Positions 25,321 through 33,725 of a stretch of 64,000 bases of DNA are shown here, one piece after another. The stretch comes from an uncultured Clostridia bacterium. Its GTDB lineage: Bacteria; Bacillota; Clostridia; Christensenellales; Aristaeellaceae. The position numbers and the translations under genes are program-made. The notes beneath the pieces were generated by a model. The model was not told where the DNA came from and searched no databases. It saw nothing but the letters and a program-made list of their open reading frames with translations. Numbering within the stretch: the stretch's first letter is position 1; every line of letters starts with the position of its first letter. The stretch spans positions 1 to 64,000 of the forward strand of contig CALGBY010000111.1 of assembly GCA_937886445.1 (NCBI GenBank), read 5' to 3'.

Positions 25321-26808
25321 TTATTCTTTTACACCGCCCAGCGCAACACCGGCGATGATGAACTTGCTCAGCGCGAAGTAAACGATCATCAGCGGCAGCG
25401 CGGTAAGGGTAAGGCCCAGATAAATGGAGCCGTATTCTGTACGGTAGATATCGCCGCGCAGGTTATTGACCAGCATAGGCAGCGTCTTGAGCTCTACCTT
25501 GGTGAGCAGCATCAAGGGTGTGAGGTAGTTGTTCCAGGCACCGATCATACCCATGATACCCATCGTAGCCATGGCGGGAACCATAATGGGCAGGATGATG
25601 AAGTTGAAGGTGAAGAATTCTCCCGCGCCGTCGATACGGCTGGCTTCAACCAGAGAGATCTGGAAGTTCGCCTGCAGATACTGGCGGAAGAAGAACACGG
25701 TCGCGGCCGAGGCAACGGACGGGATGATCAGGGGCAGGAAGTTGTTGGTCAGACCCAGTCTGTACATGAACATGTAGAAACCGGTACCGGTCACCTGTCC
25801 GGGGATCATGATGATGGCCATCACAACAGCCCACAGTACTTTCTTAGCCTTGAAGTTGTACACTTCAAAGCCATAAGCGGTAAGAGCAGAGAAGTATACG
25901 CTGACGATGGTGGAACCGAAGGCGATGATGGCGCTGTTGCGCATACCCATCAGTACGTCAAAGTTCTTCGTTTTCTGGATGACATCCCAGTTGTGAGAGA
26001 GGAAATCACCGGGGATCAGGGACACGCCCTGCTGGATCGCCTGGCTGGAACGGGTCGCGTTCACGATCATGATCCAGAAGGGGAACAGAGCCAGAGCACT
26101 CAGGAAAATGCAGAACACATAGATCATGCTGCGCTTGGTATTGCGTATCACCGTTACATGCACCGCGAAGGCAGCGAGCGCGCTGATCAGCATTGCCGCC
26201 ACAACGGGCATATTGAGCACGGCGTTGGAATAAGGCGACTTTACAGGATAATTGGACAGACGGAGCACGCTGTACGCCAAAAGGATAAACGCGATCAGCT
26301 GTGCAAAGCCGGCAAAGGTATACAGCTTGCACACCAGCTTGTTGCCCGCCAGAATGAAGCATACGATCGAGAACACGAGCATACCGGCCGCGACCCACAG
26401 AAGGATGTAGTAAACATTCAGCTCTGTAGGATAGATCTTTCCGCCGTCATTGACAACGGTGATATCCAGCTTGATATCCTCGGGAAGCTTTCCGGGAAGC
26501 AGGCTGTAGGAAAGGCCGCCGGCTTCGCTGCTGCTCATGGCAGCCTGCTTGGCGAGCAGTTCATCCAGCTTGCCCTGTTCCTTGGCTACCTGTCCGCGCT
26601 GCTTTTCGATATCGGCCTCGCTCTTTTTGCCTTCATCGATCCAGCGCTGCAGCTTGGCCTGCGCGGTATCCACCTTGCCCTGCTGCTTTTCGATGTCAGC
26701 AAGCATTTCGCCGGCGGAATTATCCTTAAAGGTGGCAATGGGAAGGAACATGCACGCGAGGGTGATCAGAGTAAGTACGATAGCAACGATCTTAACACTC
26801 TTCTTCAT
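25321..26808 (-). CDS. Sugar ABC permease (MalG type) with a long N-terminal extension
   Basis: A 495-residue protein. The last 270 residues are a normal MalG/binding-protein-dependent permease domain with six membrane helices and the EAA loop EASRIDGAGEFF (388-399). Ahead of it lies about 225 extra residues: a membrane helix (5-25), a charged outer segment (30-95) with three Gln/Lys/Glu-rich heptad-like stretches that look like a coiled coil, a beta-rich piece, and three more membrane helices (about 130-153, 160-184, 198-222). Usual MalG proteins have 270-300 residues. The extension may touch the binding protein or the cell wall. The gene starts 6 bases after the partner permease with a good GGAGTG-type site. 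Confidence 0.88.
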   Translation of the reverse strand: MKKSVKIVAIVLTLITLACMFLPIATFKDNSAGEMLADIEKQQGKVDTAQAKLQRWIDEGKKSEADIEKQRGQVAKEQGKLDELLAKQAAMSSSEAGGLSYSLLPGKLPEDIKLDITVVNDGGKIYPTELNVYYILLWVAAGMLVFSIVCFILAGNKLVCKLYTFAGFAQLIAFILLAYSVLRLSNYPVKSPYSNAVLNMPVVAAMLISALAAFAVHVTVIRNTKRSMIYVFCIFLSALALFPFWIMIVNATRSSQAIQQGVSLIPGDFLSHNWDVIQKTKNFDVLMGMRNSAIIAFGSTIVSVYFSALTAYGFEVYNFKAKKVLWAVVMAIIMIPGQVTGTGFYMFMYRLGLTNNFLPLIIPSVASAATVFFFRQYLQANFQISLVEASRIDGAGEFFTFNFIILPIMVPAMATMGIMGMIGAWNNYLTPLMLLTKVELKTLPMLVNNLRGDIYRTEYGSIYLGLTLTALPLMIVYFALSKFIIAGVALGGVKE

Positions 26809-26814
26809 ACCGCG

Positions 26815-27789
26815 TCACACTCCTTTCTTGATTTTGCCGGGCTTGGGGTCGTGATCCTTCAGAAGCGTGTTGATCAGGAGAGAACCGGCAATAATGATCA
26901 CAAACAGCACGATGGACGCCGCGCTGGCCGTGTTAAAATTGAAGGATCCGGTAAAGCCCTGCGTGTAAATAAAGCGCGCTACTGTATTGGTGGTATCATT
27001 GGGGTTGCCCTGAGTCATCAGGTGAGGAATATCGAACATGGTCAGACCGCCTACCAGCGAGGTGACCAGATTATATACGAGAATCGGTTTGATCAAAGGC
27101 AGCGTGATCTTCCAGAAGGTCTGACGGGAAGAGCAGCCGTCCACAAGCGCCGCTTCAAACAGAGAAGGATTGATACCGGAAATAGCGGCGATCATGATGA
27201 TCATGGTATTGCCGCACCACATCCACCACTGAATGAAGGATATGATGCCGCGGGACCATTCGGTGGAACGGAAGAATTCAAACGGAGCGCTGAGTACGCC
27301 GATCTGCTGCATAAAGGTGTTTACAGGAGCAACAGGATAGCTGAACAGCGCGAAGAACAGCATACCGATGGTAGCGGCGGTAATAATGTTCGGCATGAAG
27401 ATCATTACCTTGAAGCCGCCCTGGAACTTGAGGTGCATACGGCTGTCGGTGAACCAGCTGGCAAGGATCAAAGCGAGTCCCAGCTGAGGAATGAAGTTGC
27501 AGATCCACATGATCAGGGTGTTTCCGAAGGCACCCCAGAATTTGCCGTATACCGTGCTTGTAGAATCAAAGAACTGTGCAAAGTTTTCAAAGCCGATGAT
27601 TTTATTGTCCAGGATCTTATCCCAGCCCTGGGCGTCGGTCAAAGCCGTACGGAAGGTGAAGATGATGGGATAAAGCCCGAAAATAAGAAAGACGATAAAG
27701 AAAGGCGCAATGAAGAAATAGCCGTACCGGTCATAGGTGACCGACTTACGCTTGGTCTTCACTGGGCTGACTCCCTTTGCAGACTGCAT
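26815..27789 (-). CDS. Sugar ABC permease (MalF/UgpA type)
   Basis: A 324-residue membrane protein with six main helices and the EAA loop beginning EAALVDG near residue 205. It pairs with the downstream MalG-type permease to form the channel. The ATG at 27789 is preferred to an upstream GTG at 27819 because AAAGGGGTGG lies just ahead of it. The gene lies downstream of the binding-protein gene but beyond a strong hairpin at 27851-27889, so it is probably made at a lower level. No ATPase gene is in the operon; a shared MsmX-type ATPase elsewhere must drive it. Confidence 0.9.
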   Translation of the reverse strand: MQSAKGVSPVKTKRKSVTYDRYGYFFIAPFFIVFLIFGLYPIIFTFRTALTDAQGWDKILDNKIIGFENFAQFFDSTSTVYGKFWGAFGNTLIMWICNFIPQLGLALILASWFTDSRMHLKFQGGFKVMIFMPNIITAATIGMLFFALFSYPVAPVNTFMQQIGVLSAPFEFFRSTEWSRGIISFIQWWMWCGNTMIIMIAAISGINPSLFEAALVDGCSSRQTFWKITLPLIKPILVYNLVTSLVGGLTMFDIPHLMTQGNPNDTTNTVARFIYTQGFTGSFNFNTASAASIVLFVIIIAGSLLINTLLKDHDPKPGKIKKGV

Positions 27790-27845
27790 AATGCCACCCC
27801 TTTGTGAGAATGATACCACCCCGTTTCGGGGCGTGCGCAGAACTG

Positions 27846-27889
27846 AGAAACGGGGCTGCCACCTGCCGTCAAGGCAAGCGGCAGCCCCG
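27846..27889 (-). terminator. Intra-operon terminator/attenuating hairpin after the binding-protein gene
   Basis: The 10-bp stem CGGGGCTGCC (27851-27860) / GGCAGCCCCG (27880-27889) with a further inner stem is followed on the minus strand by TTTCTC. It lies between the binding-protein and permease genes, so it probably stops most transcripts or protects the 3' end of the abundant upstream message. Confidence 0.75.
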
Positions 27890-27919
27890 CGTGTTTAGAA
27901 CTTAAGGATGCCTACTGAA

Positions 27920-29272
27920 TTATTCAACAGTGATGTTGGTGAAAGCAGCAGCCACAGCAGCCTTGAAGTTGGCAATGCAGGTGTCGAGATCGAATTCGCC
28001 CTTGCTGTAGGGAGTGGTCACGTTGTCGCCCCACAGGGTGTTGATGGTGTCATCATATTCGGTCATCAGAGAACCGTTGGCCAGAGCAGCAGCCTTGGCG
28101 AACATGCCATAGTGATCCTGACCGCCCAGGAAGGGGTTGGGAGTGCCGCCCTCGGCAACGATCTTGTCAACAACAACGGTGGAACCGACGAAGTCGCCGG
28201 AATCCTGAGCATACTGATAGAGGAAACCATCGTCCAGGGTGAAGAACTTGATAAGATCCTTCACAGCAGCCTTCTTGGCATCGCTGTATCCGGGAACCTT
28301 CTGAGCGTTGGCGCCGATCCAGGTGCCGCCCCAGCTGTAACCGCAGGGTCCTTCGACCATGCGCCAGTCACCGTAGGTACCGCCGTTGGCTTCGCAGGTG
28401 GCCTTCAGTTCTTCGTCATTCATGGTGTCGTTGGTGCCCACGCCGCAGTTGGGCTTCAGGGTGTAATGCAGGCCCCAGGTGGGGAGGAAGAAGGTCATGG
28501 TCTCGTTCACGCCCTGCATACCGGCGAACCAGGTCTCGCCCCAAGCACCGGCGTCCCAGGAGAGGTTGTCGTCGATGAGAGCCTTGGCGATGTCGAGGTA
28601 ATCATACAGCTCGGAGTCGATGACGAGCTTGCCGTCAACAACCCAGCCCTCGCTGCGCTGATACTGATAAGCATTCCAGATGTCGCCGGAACCGGTGACC
28701 ATCTTGCAGGCGCCTTCAGAAGCCGCGAGCACTTCAGCAGCGGTCTCCATGTAGGTGTCCCAGTCGCAAACCTTGGCCTGGAATTCTTCGGGGGTGGTTA
28801 CGCCCAGATACTTCTCAGCCAGGGAAGCACGATAGAACAGAGCGCCGGGAGTGGACTGCCAGGACAGACCCTTCTGTACGCCGGCAGCGTTCTGGCCGAT
28901 CTGAGCCATCACGGGGATAGCAACAGCCAGTTCTTCATCGGTGAACCCGAGATCCTTGAGATCAGCGGTCCAATCGCTGGAGACATACTTCTTAACGAAG
29001 GCAGCTTCCAGAGCGAATACGTCGGGAGCTTCTTCGGAATCACCGGCAGAAGCCATCAGGGTGTCCACACGGCTGGGATATTCAGCAGTGGGGGTCATGT
29101 CGAACACGAAATTGATTTCGGGATGGTTGGGAGCATAGTACTTTTCGATCATGCCCTGGAGTTCGTTGGTGAAGGACCAAACAACGAGGGTGATCTGATC
29201 TTCGGCCAGAGAGATGCTCATGCAACCGAGCACCATCATGACGGCCATCAGCAGAGCGACCAGTTTCTTCAT
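27920..29272 (-). CDS. Extracellular sugar-binding protein (SBP family 1)
   Basis: A 450-residue exported solute-binding protein of the bacterial family-1 (maltose/oligosaccharide) type, with the family's usual length and aromatic-rich binding face (many Trp in SWQST, GAWGETWF, SWGGTWIG). The signal peptide ends at SLA-ED (about residue 23). VLGC at 14-17 could serve as a lipobox, so it may be a lipoprotein; both readings are possible. It delivers an oligosaccharide to the two permeases. AGGAGG precedes the ATG at 29272. Strong promoter and terminator signals on both sides suggest that it is highly expressed. Linkage to a pectate lyase and GH3 suggests a plant cell-wall oligosaccharide. Confidence 0.9.
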   Translation of the reverse strand: MKKLVALLMAVMMVLGCMSISLAEDQITLVVWSFTNELQGMIEKYYAPNHPEINFVFDMTPTAEYPSRVDTLMASAGDSEEAPDVFALEAAFVKKYVSSDWTADLKDLGFTDEELAVAIPVMAQIGQNAAGVQKGLSWQSTPGALFYRASLAEKYLGVTTPEEFQAKVCDWDTYMETAAEVLAASEGACKMVTGSGDIWNAYQYQRSEGWVVDGKLVIDSELYDYLDIAKALIDDNLSWDAGAWGETWFAGMQGVNETMTFFLPTWGLHYTLKPNCGVGTNDTMNDEELKATCEANGGTYGDWRMVEGPCGYSWGGTWIGANAQKVPGYSDAKKAAVKDLIKFFTLDDGFLYQYAQDSGDFVGSTVVVDKIVAEGGTPNPFLGGQDHYGMFAKAAALANGSLMTEYDDTINTLWGDNVTTPYSKGEFDLDTCIANFKAAVAAAFTNITVE

Positions 29273-29298
29273 GGGGTTACCTCCTAAATAATTTGCTT

Positions 29299-29319
29299 CG
29301 TGAAGGATAATCCCTCACG
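29299..29319 (-). promoter_or_regulatory. 21-base near-perfect palindrome in the 5' UTR of the sugar importer
   Basis: CGTGAAGGAT, one central base, then its complement with a single mismatch. It lies about +8 to +28 from the predicted start of transcription and ahead of the ribosome site. The position suits a LacI/GntR-type repressor operator; it could also fold as an RNA hairpin. Confidence 0.6.
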
Positions 29320-29333
29320 CGCATTGTAGTTGC

Positions 29334-29362
29334 ATTATAGCATGTACTTCCCCTGTTTGCAA
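29334..29362 (-). promoter_or_regulatory. Strong promoter of the sugar importer operon
   Basis: On the minus strand: TTGCAA (29362-29357), exactly 17 bases, TATAAT (29339-29334) preceded by TGC, an extended -10. Confidence 0.85.
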
Positions 29363-29427
29363 TAGCTTTTTATCTCTTTTGCACAAAAATCAACTTCTAT
29401 TTTATATATAATGGTAAAACTATATGC

Positions 29428-29441
29428 GGAAAGCGCTTACA
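29428..29441. promoter_or_regulatory. cre-like site (catabolite control)
   Basis: GGAAAGCGCTTACA matches the CcpA consensus TGWAANCGNTNWCA at all but the first base. It lies about 66 bases upstream of the importer promoter -35, where CcpA can act as an activator. It lies 136 bases ahead of the opposite promoter, too far upstream to block it directly. Confidence 0.55.
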
Positions 29442-29576
29442 TCAACCGAATAAATGACAAAATATCGGCCTTTTCGGGCATCCCGCGCATACGGAAATAC
29501 TGTGTTTTTTTTGTATTAGGTCCTTTTTATCCCCCGCGTTCTCTTTTTCGCCCGCGCCGGAGCGCCGTATTTCATG

Positions 29577-29605
29577 TTGAACAGAAAGCATTTTTCTGCT
29601 ATAAT
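29577..29605 (+). promoter_or_regulatory. Promoter of the RNA-modification genes
   Basis: TTGAAC (29577-29582), 17 bases, TATAAT (29600-29605) with TGC directly before it. Confidence 0.82.
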
Positions 29606-29668
29606 AAATATGTAAAAGTATGTACCCGCCCCTGTTTTTCAAAAAACACGACGGCGCAGGGAGGAAGC

Positions 29669-30526
29669 ATGTTTCTGGCAGATCTTTGGAAGGACTTTGA
29701 AGTGCTGGATACCGGCGACGGTGAAAAGCTGGAGCGCTGGGGCAATTTCATCATGGCCCGGCCCGACCCGCAGGTGATCTGGCCCAAGGGGGACCCTTCC
29801 CTGTGGCAGAAAGCGCACGCGCGCTACATCCGTTCCGATAAGGGCGGCGGAAGCTGGGATTTTTTGAGATCCCTGCCCGAAAGCTGGACGGTACGCTACA
29901 GGGATCTCACCTTCCGCGTACGCCCCACCGGCTTCAAGCACATGGGGCTTTTCCCCGAACAGGCCGCCAACTGGGATGAAATGTCCCGGCTCATCAGGGC
30001 GCGCGGCGGCGCGAGGGTGCTGAACCTGTTTGCCTATACCGGCGGAGCGACCGCCGCCTGCGCCGCGGCCGGAGCGCATGTCACCCATGTAGACGCGGCA
30101 AAGGGCATGGTGCAGTGGGCCAAGGAGAACAGAGAGCTTTCCGGTATTAATGAAACAAGTTGCCGTTTCATCGTGGAGGACGCGCTCGCCTTTGTAAAAA
30201 GAGAGATCCGCCGGGGCAACCGCTATGACGGTATCCTGATGGACCCACCGAGCTACGGCAGAGGGCCCACCGGCGAGGTATGGAAGCTTGAAAACGAGCT
30301 CTACGGCCTGGTAAGCACCTGCAGCGAGGTGCTGAGTGAAGATCCTCTTTTCTTTTTCATCAACAGCTACACCACAGGCTTCCAGCCCGCAGTACTGTCC
30401 AACCTGCTGGAAAGATGCGTCAGGTCGCGTTTCGGCGGCTCGATCGATTCGGAGGAGCTGTGTCTGCCCGTAAAAAGCGGCGGCGTGCTGCCGTGCGGGG
30501 CAACAGGCCGGTGGATCAGCGAATAA
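29669..30526 (+). CDS. Class I SAM-dependent methyltransferase (RlmI-like, rRNA type)
   Basis: A 285-residue enzyme. Motif I is VLNLFAYTGGAT (117-128), an acidic ribose-binding Asp142 follows, then Asp171 and the catalytic DPPSYG (192-197). This arrangement (Methyltrans_SAM family) belongs to RlmI/RlmK-like 23S rRNA cytosine/guanine methyltransferases, though the PUA domain of RlmI is missing and replaced by a short N-terminal beta part. The ATG at 29669 has GGGAGGA ahead; upstream in-frame codons cover the promoter and are not coding. It is followed after 24 bases by a pseudouridine synthase, supporting an RNA-modifying role. The exact base is unknown. Confidence 0.85.
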   Translation: MFLADLWKDFEVLDTGDGEKLERWGNFIMARPDPQVIWPKGDPSLWQKAHARYIRSDKGGGSWDFLRSLPESWTVRYRDLTFRVRPTGFKHMGLFPEQAANWDEMSRLIRARGGARVLNLFAYTGGATAACAAAGAHVTHVDAAKGMVQWAKENRELSGINETSCRFIVEDALAFVKREIRRGNRYDGILMDPPSYGRGPTGEVWKLENELYGLVSTCSEVLSEDPLFFFINSYTTGFQPAVLSNLLERCVRSRFGGSIDSEELCLPVKSGGVLPCGATGRWISE

Positions 30527-30550
30527 ATATCAGTATAAATGAGGTGTCAT

Positions 30551-31279
30551 ATGGAACAGCCCGTCATTCTTTATGAAGACAATCATGTCATCGTGGCTCA
30601 GAAGCCCTGCAATATGCTCACCCAGAGCGACAGCACCGGCGACCCGGATCTGCTTTCGTATGTAAAGCAGTATATCAAGGAAAAATACGCAAAGCCCGGC
30701 GAGGCTTATATCGGCCTTGTGCACAGGATGGACCGTCCTGTGGGCGGCCTGCTCGTTTTTGCCAGGACCGGCAAAGCCGCCGCCCGCCTTTCCGACCAGG
30801 TGAGGGTGCATGAGCTGAACAGGCAGTATGTGTGCATATGCGAAGGACAGGCTCCCGACGCCTTCACCCTAACAGACTGGCTTGTCAAGGACGAGGAGAC
30901 CAACACCGTAAAGGTGCTGCCGGAATACCTAAAGGCACAGGGCAAGGAAGCCGTGCTTCACGGACGCTGCATCGCCAGCCGGGACGGGCTGAGCCTGGTG
31001 GCCATCCAGCTTGAAACAGGCCGGGCGCACCAGATACGCGTACAGATGCAGCATGCCGGCCTTCCCCTTTGGGGAGACAGCCGCTACGGCAGCGGCAAAC
31101 GCGGCCAGCAGATCGCCCTGTGGGGCATGCGTCTCGCCTTTACCCACCCCACCACAAAGGAACAGATGCTGTTCATTGCTCCCGTGCCCGAGGAAAAGCC
31201 CTGGCTGATCTTTGAAAAGGAGCTGCGCGGGCTGGAAACGATATGGCCGCAGATCCGCCCCGCCGCGAAAGCCGAATAA
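30551..31279 (+). CDS. RluA-family pseudouridine synthase
   Basis: A 242-residue enzyme converting uridine to pseudouridine in rRNA or tRNA. The catalytic motif HRMDRPVGG (58-66, Asp61) and the RAHQIRVQ block are intact. It lacks the S4 domain of RluC/RluD, so it belongs to the short RluA/TruC-like group. ATG 30551 has TGAGGTG upstream; the ATG at 30539 has no site. The same transcript as the methyltransferase is likely, and a strong terminator follows. Confidence 0.9.
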   Translation: MEQPVILYEDNHVIVAQKPCNMLTQSDSTGDPDLLSYVKQYIKEKYAKPGEAYIGLVHRMDRPVGGLLVFARTGKAAARLSDQVRVHELNRQYVCICEGQAPDAFTLTDWLVKDEETNTVKVLPEYLKAQGKEAVLHGRCIASRDGLSLVAIQLETGRAHQIRVQMQHAGLPLWGDSRYGSGKRGQQIALWGMRLAFTHPTTKEQMLFIAPVPEEKPWLIFEKELRGLETIWPQIRPAAKAE

Positions 31280-31284
31280 CCCTC

Positions 31285-31309
31285 TTCCCTGCCCCGGCAG
31301 GGAATTTTT
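31285..31309 (+). terminator. Terminator after the pseudouridine synthase gene
   Basis: TTCCCTGC / GCAGGGAA forms an 8-bp stem with a 4-base loop, then TTTTT. Confidence 0.85.
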
Positions 31310-31356
31310 CACCGCCGGCATCAGCCGGTCATTCAAGCCCGAAAAAGGAACACAGT

Positions 31357-32490
31357 ATGAGTGAAAACAAACGCTTTTCTTTTGAAGTGATCAAGACCTG
31401 CAAGCAGTCCGGCGCGAGGCTGGGCATGCTGCACACCCCGCACGGCGATATCCCCACCCCCATCTATATGCCCGTGGGAACACAGGCCTGCGTAAAGGCG
31501 ATGACGCCGCGCGAAATGGAGGAACTGGGCGCAAAGATCATCCTGAACAACACCTATCACCTGCACCTGCGTCCGGGAGAGGACCTGATCGCGCGCGCGG
31601 GAGGCACGCACGCCTTCCAGAGCTGGAACAAGCCCATCCTTACCGACAGCGGCGGCTTTCAGGTCTTCTCGCTCTCCGGTCTTCGCAAGATCACCGAGCA
31701 GGGAGTCGCCTTCCGCAGCCATCTGGACGGCAGCAAAAAATTCATCAGCCCCGAGGTATCGATGGAGATCCAGCAAAAGCTGGGCAGCGATATCGCGATG
31801 GCCTTTGATGTCTGCACGGCCTACCCGTGCGATCACCGCACCGCCGAGGACGCGATGCACCGCACACACCGCTGGGCCGAGCGCTGCAAAAAATACCACA
31901 CACGTGAGGATCAGGCGCTGTTCGGCATCGTACAGGGCGCCTTCTTTGACGATCTGCGCGTAGAAAGCGCCAAAACACTGGTGGATATGGATTTCCCCGG
32001 CTACGGGATCGGCGGCCTGAGTGTGGGCGAGCCCAAGCCCGTGATGTACGATATGCTTGAAAAGCTTGAGCCCCATATGCCCAAGGAAAAGCCGCGTTAT
32101 CTGATGGGCGTAGGTACGCCGGACTGCTTCCTTGAGGGCGTGCTGCGCGGCATCGATATGTTTGACTGCGTGCTTGCCACAAGGATCGCGAGAAACGGTA
32201 CGGTATTCACGAAAAACGGGCGTCTGGTGATCAGAAACGCCGAATACGCGGAGGATTTCCGTCCGCTGGAAGACGGATGTGACTGCTACGCCTGCCGCAA
32301 TTTTTCAAGAGCCTATATCCGCCACCTGTTCAAGGCGGGAGAGATCACCGCGGGGCGCTTGGCCTCCATACACAACCTGCGCTTCCTGATACGCATGATG
32401 GAGGAGATCCGTCAGGCCATCATGGAGGACAGATTCCTGGATTACAGAAAAGAGTTTTACGAAAGATATGACCTGACGCGCAATTTCTGA
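31357..32490 (+). CDS. tgt: tRNA-guanine transglycosylase (queuosine pathway)
   Basis: A 377-residue TIM-barrel enzyme that swaps guanine-34 of GUN-anticodon tRNAs for preQ1. The catalytic Asp97 lies in DSGGFQVFSL, the nucleophile is Asp270 in MFDCV, and the C-terminal zinc site uses Cys308, Cys310, Cys313 and His339. The usual PTRxARNG after the nucleophile reads ATRIARNG. Length fits bacterial Tgt. ATG 31357 has AAAAAGGAA upstream. It sits with other RNA-modification genes but after a terminator; no clear promoter of its own is seen in the short gap. No queF or queA is near. Confidence 0.95.
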   Translation: MSENKRFSFEVIKTCKQSGARLGMLHTPHGDIPTPIYMPVGTQACVKAMTPREMEELGAKIILNNTYHLHLRPGEDLIARAGGTHAFQSWNKPILTDSGGFQVFSLSGLRKITEQGVAFRSHLDGSKKFISPEVSMEIQQKLGSDIAMAFDVCTAYPCDHRTAEDAMHRTHRWAERCKKYHTREDQALFGIVQGAFFDDLRVESAKTLVDMDFPGYGIGGLSVGEPKPVMYDMLEKLEPHMPKEKPRYLMGVGTPDCFLEGVLRGIDMFDCVLATRIARNGTVFTKNGRLVIRNAEYAEDFRPLEDGCDCYACRNFSRAYIRHLFKAGEITAGRLASIHNLRFLIRMMEEIRQAIMEDRFLDYRKEFYERYDLTRNF

Positions 32491-32514
32491 TGCTGCCGGC
32501 GGAGGTATCCCGAA

Positions 32515-33321
32515 ATGACTGTGATCGGCGCAAGAGCACATGATTTTGACTTTCACACACCCGCCCCGCTCTTTGAGGCGGTCTCATCGGCCGGTTACCG
32601 CGCGGTACAGCTGGCCTGTCCCAAATCCTTCTCCCGGGCTTACCCGCTCACGAATGAGCAGATCAGCGAGATCCTGGATGCCTCGAAAAAGTATCATGTG
32701 GAGATCGGCGTACTGGGATGTTATCAGGATCTCGCCTGCCCGGACAGAGAAAAGCGCATCGCAGCGGTGGACACCTATATCAATGGGCTGAAAACAGGCA
32801 AAGCGCTGCATGTCAGATGCGTAGGCAGTGAAACCACCCATTTTGAGGGCACCTGGGAGGAACAAAGGGCAGCGTTTTCCCTGCTTACCGACAGCGTGCT
32901 GCGTATGGCGGAGGCCGCGGAAAAGATCGGTGTGGATATGGGCATCGAGCCTGTGTTCCAAAACACCCTCGGCACCCCGGAGCTTGCCGCCGAATTGAAG
33001 GAAAAGACGGGCAGCAGCCGCCTCAAGTGGATCTGGGACGCCGTAAACCTGCTGGATCCGTCAAAGGATGAAGAGGACAGCCTTCTGCAGAAGCGCACCG
33101 TGCAATTGCTCGGAAACGACATCGTGGCCATGCACATCAAGGGCGTACGTTTCCGCGAAGCGAAAAGAAAGCAGGCCTGCCCGCTTACGGAGGGTGAATT
33201 GGACTGGCATTTCCCCTTCCGCTGGGCAAAGGAGCAGAAAAACATGCTTTTGCTTCGCGAGGAGGCCATTCCCTCCCGCTCCGCGGAGGAGATCGCCTTC
33301 ATGGAAGCGCTTTTGAAATAA
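32515..33321 (+). CDS. Sugar phosphate isomerase/epimerase-like TIM-barrel protein
   Basis: A 268-residue AP-endonuclease-2/xylose-isomerase-like barrel. Metal-ligand-like residues are Glu in GIEPVFQN, Asp in WIWDAVN, His in AMHIKGVRF and Glu in LLLREEAI. Members isomerise or epimerise keto sugars or inosose. The substrate is unknown. It starts 25 bases after tgt with GGAGG ahead and may share its transcript, although the two share no obvious pathway. Confidence 0.8.
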   Translation: MTVIGARAHDFDFHTPAPLFEAVSSAGYRAVQLACPKSFSRAYPLTNEQISEILDASKKYHVEIGVLGCYQDLACPDREKRIAAVDTYINGLKTGKALHVRCVGSETTHFEGTWEEQRAAFSLLTDSVLRMAEAAEKIGVDMGIEPVFQNTLGTPELAAELKEKTGSSRLKWIWDAVNLLDPSKDEEDSLLQKRTVQLLGNDIVAMHIKGVRFREAKRKQACPLTEGELDWHFPFRWAKEQKNMLLLREEAIPSRSAEEIAFMEALLK

Positions 33322-33725
33322 TCACTGTCAAAACAGGCCCTCACGGAACAGGTTATTATACAGAGGTAGGGTTCTCCCTCCCCTGTATACGCAGATAAAA
33401 TGCAGCGATCTCAGGCAGCTATGGCTTGAAGGGAAAGCCTTCAAATCACAGCTGCTTTTTATTACAGCAAAAAGAGCAGCTTGCCCATGAAACGCGGGCA
33501 CTGACGCTGCAAAGATCATTTCTTCCCGCCCCCGAACCGACCGGGGCAGAACAGTGTCCGCCCGGAAACATGGCCGGAGGCGCATGGAATATCTCCGGTA
33601 GGATCAGCCCGGCCTGCTTAACCGGTTCCTGCACTCCGGTGAGTATTTCCGGAAAAACGGATTCCGGAACTGCCGGAATCATAAACATCGGAAGGATAAA
33701 GACCTTGGCAGAAGTCCCGCCCGAC
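33322..33725. other. Gene-free spacer between convergent genes
   Basis: 404 bases. It holds an inverted repeat TATACAG / CTGTATA (33357-33389) with a GGG/CCC inner stem, a hairpin near 33451-33480, and the P-ATPase terminator. Open frames here have no ribosome site and resemble nothing. It may be the remnant of a lost gene. Confidence 0.5.
33653..33680 (-). terminator. Terminator of the metal ATPase operon
   Basis: The perfect 8-bp stem GATTCCGG / CCGGAATC with a 5-base loop (33660-33680) is followed on the minus strand by CGTTTTT. Confidence 0.7.

Noticed and set aside
25993..27807. A plus-strand open frame of 604 codons opposite the sugar permeases
   Set aside because: It mirrors two clear membrane permeases on the minus strand, has no ribosome site and its product is His/Gly/Asp-rich without any family pattern. 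It is a GC-driven antisense frame.
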